Shown here one piece after another: positions 6,426 through 7,492 of a stretch of DNA of 7,492 bases (the first letter of the stretch is position 1; the number at the start of each line of letters is the position of its first letter). The notes below the pieces were generated by a model. That model searched no databases. It saw only the letters and a program-made list of their open reading frames with translations, and was not told where the DNA came from. Source of the stretch: Rubrobacter sp. GTDB taxonomy: Bacteria > Actinomycetota > Rubrobacteria > Rubrobacterales > Rubrobacteraceae. The stretch lies in assembly GCA_019247245.1 (NCBI GenBank), contig JAFAPF010000011.1:1-7492 (forward strand), given 5' to 3'. The position numbers and the translations under genes are program-made.

Positions 6426-6648
6426 ATTCCGCCGACTAAAAGCCGGAGTTTGATAGAGTACGTTTCTTCTTCTTAAAGACTTGCCGTCGTTTGAGGTTCC
6501 TCTACCCAACCACGCTTCAGATAGAGCCAGAAGACTATCTCCGGTCAACTAATGAAAGATCCTGATGATCCAATAACACCAGACGTGTAGTAAGGAATGC
6601 TGGAAGACGCCAGCTCTTCCGTTTGTCGCAGGTGGCGAGGGACGGGCC
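6426..6648. other. Convergent spacer with a weak stem-loop
   Basis: The GalE-like and acetyltransferase genes converge here. GGAAGA (6602-6607) and TCTTCC (6615-6620) can pair around a 7-base loop, 28 bp beyond the acetyltransferase stop. There is no T-run on either side, so termination by this stem is doubtful. No small gene is recognisable. Confidence 0.3.
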
Positions 6649-7143
6649 TCACAGCTGGCGAGCCATCTGCACGTCGTGTAACGAAGGATTCAACGCGTGT
6701 GGTTTAGTCTTCCCCGTACGTACGTAGCCTCCTCTCTCGTGAAAGGCGATTACCGCTGTATTGGTTTCTCGCACCCAGTGTTGAAGCTGGGCAGCACCCC
6801 GACTACGAGCCCACTTAGTTACTGTATCCATTAGCGTCCGTGCTAGACCCTGGCTACGTGCGGCAGGATCGACCCAGAGGCCCACCACGTGCGCGGTCTG
6901 CGGGTGATCGGGAGCGAAAAAACCAGTCAGCATACCGTACCAGCGCCCGTCTTCAACTGCGACAAATGTTATAGCATCAATCCCCGCTGCGTTTCGCATG
7001 GCGCGCTCGTTCCAGAAATCGTCCGGCTGTGCCTGTGCCTGCGCGAGCGTCTCACCGAATTCGTCTGGAGCATCTGCGAGCGCGCGCAGCCGTAAGTCAC
7101 GGAGCTTCAGCCCCTCGTCTCCACGGATCGGTCGTATCTCCAC
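6649..7143 (-). CDS. GNAT-family N-acetyltransferase
   Basis: A 164-residue single-domain acetyltransferase that should move acetyl from acetyl-CoA to an amine. The N-terminus reads IRPIRGDEGLKLRDLRLRAL with ADAPDEFGETL at 23-33, a start common in one group of bacterial GNATs. The core strand VVGLWVDPAARSQGLA at 85-100 carries the pyrophosphate-binding R/Q-x-x-G-x-A signature (Arg95 to Ala100). WVRETNTAVIAFHERGGYVRTG at about 123-145 is the C-terminal motif where the helix and Tyr follow. The length is normal. The start is GTG at 7143, supported by GGAGGT 6 bases upstream; no upstream alternative is needed. It is convergent with the epimerase gene. The substrate is unknown: nucleotide-sugar amine, antibiotic, protein N-terminus and small polyamine are all open, and a link to the polysaccharide genes is not shown. 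Confidence 0.88.
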   Translation of the reverse strand: MEIRPIRGDEGLKLRDLRLRALADAPDEFGETLAQAQAQPDDFWNERAMRNAAGIDAITFVAVEDGRWYGMLTGFFAPDHPQTAHVVGLWVDPAARSQGLARTLMDTVTKWARSRGAAQLQHWVRETNTAVIAFHERGGYVRTGKTKPHALNPSLHDVQMARQL

Positions 7144-7149
7144 TATTCC

Positions 7150-7155
7150 ACCTCC
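7150..7155 (-). promoter_or_regulatory. Strong ribosome binding site of the acetyltransferase
   Basis: GGAGGT on the minus strand, 6 bases before the GTG at 7143, is a near-perfect Shine-Dalgarno match and decides the start. Confidence 0.75.
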
Positions 7156-7275
7156 ACTTCTCTATACTCGACCGCGTGTTACGGGAAGCCCATGAAGCCA
7201 ACAATCTTGGTGTGCTCGGCGGTACATCCTTCCTATCTGTATACTTCCGCCATCCCAAACCATGATCCAATTAGG

Positions 7276-7492
7276 TCAGGGCAGCCCCGATAAGTTCTGA
7301 TCAAGGCTATAGGCTTCATAGAGCAGATGAGTAACCCGCACCAAGCTGTGGAGCGGTATACTCCCTCGTGCTGTCTTACGTCTTCCCAAATAAAGCCAGA
7401 CGTTGCGAGTTGCACCGGCGGGGACCTGCCTAAGGACTGTACCTTACCAGCGATTGCTGGATGCCGAGTGCTTGCCAATATCTCGCTGGTGA
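7276..7492 (-). pseudogene. Possible broken coding remnant at the right edge, unrecognised
   Basis: No intact gene is recognisable in 7144-7492. On the minus strand one frame, after a TAA at 7444-7446, reads VLRQVPAGATRNVWLYLGRR and on through HSLVRVTHLLYEAYSLDQNL to a TGA at 7276-7278. A neighbouring frame at the edge reads RYWQALGIQQSLVRYS before its stop. Joined by one frameshift these look like a protein C-terminus, lying 132 bp upstream of the acetyltransferase on the same strand. I do not recognise the family. A third minus frame is open from the edge to 7233, and a plus frame is open from about 7300 to the edge; either could be the real one, or all may be chance. Confidence 0.22.

Noticed and set aside
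7161..7189. TATAGA on the minus strand as a -10 box for the acetyltransferase
   Set aside because: There is no matching -35, and a start 6-7 bases downstream would fall in the Shine-Dalgarno sequence and remove part of it.
1..7492. CRISPR array, tRNA, rRNA or complete insertion sequence
   Set aside because: I saw no regularly spaced repeats, cloverleaf-like segment, transposase or terminal inverted repeats with target duplications anywhere in the window.

Overview
The window looks like part of a bacterial surface-polysaccharide (O-antigen, capsule or exopolysaccharide) locus. The signs are a UDP-GlcNAc 2-epimerase, a GalE-type nucleotide-sugar epimerase, a multi-pass family-39-type glycosyltransferase, an alpha/alpha-toroid protein of the kind found in such loci, and a small SAM-dependent methyltransferase. 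Shine-Dalgarno-led starts, including GTG starts, fit a bacterium. I cannot name a phylum from sequence alone. Base composition is mixed: the epimerases and the acetyltransferase are visibly GC-richer than the membrane glycosyltransferase.

Layout, left to right. 1-2853 holds three minus-strand genes, transcribed in the order toroid protein (1645-2853), wecB (532-1611), methyltransferase (starts at 367, runs off the left edge). The first two are 33 bp apart and probably co-transcribed. 2854-3354 is a 0.5 kb divergent spacer with a nested inverted repeat and weak promoter candidates on both strands. 3355-4947 is the plus-strand membrane glycosyltransferase; a strong RBS and GTG at 3355 set its start, 90 bp inside the longest open frame. 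4948-5510 has no intact gene. It contains what reads as a frameshifted remnant of a P-loop ATPase, including a damaged Walker A motif, and a perfect 18-bp palindrome. 5511-6425 is the plus-strand GalE-like epimerase. 6426-6648 is a convergent spacer. 6649-7143 is a minus-strand GNAT acetyltransferase with a strong RBS and GTG start. 7144-7492 has no intact recognisable gene, only a possible broken minus-strand coding remnant.

Working together (inference): WecB would supply UDP-ManNAc, the GalE-like enzyme would supply a C4-epimerised UDP-sugar, and the membrane protein would transfer a sugar from a polyprenyl-phosphate donor on the outer face of the membrane. The toroid protein may modify or degrade the polymer; its activity is unknown. 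The GNAT protein may be unrelated cargo. Orientation flips, decayed spacers and composition shifts suggest a rearranged accessory region. I do not see a clearly new multi-gene system. The items most worth a second look are the toroid protein beside wecB, the ATPase remnant and the structured divergent spacer.
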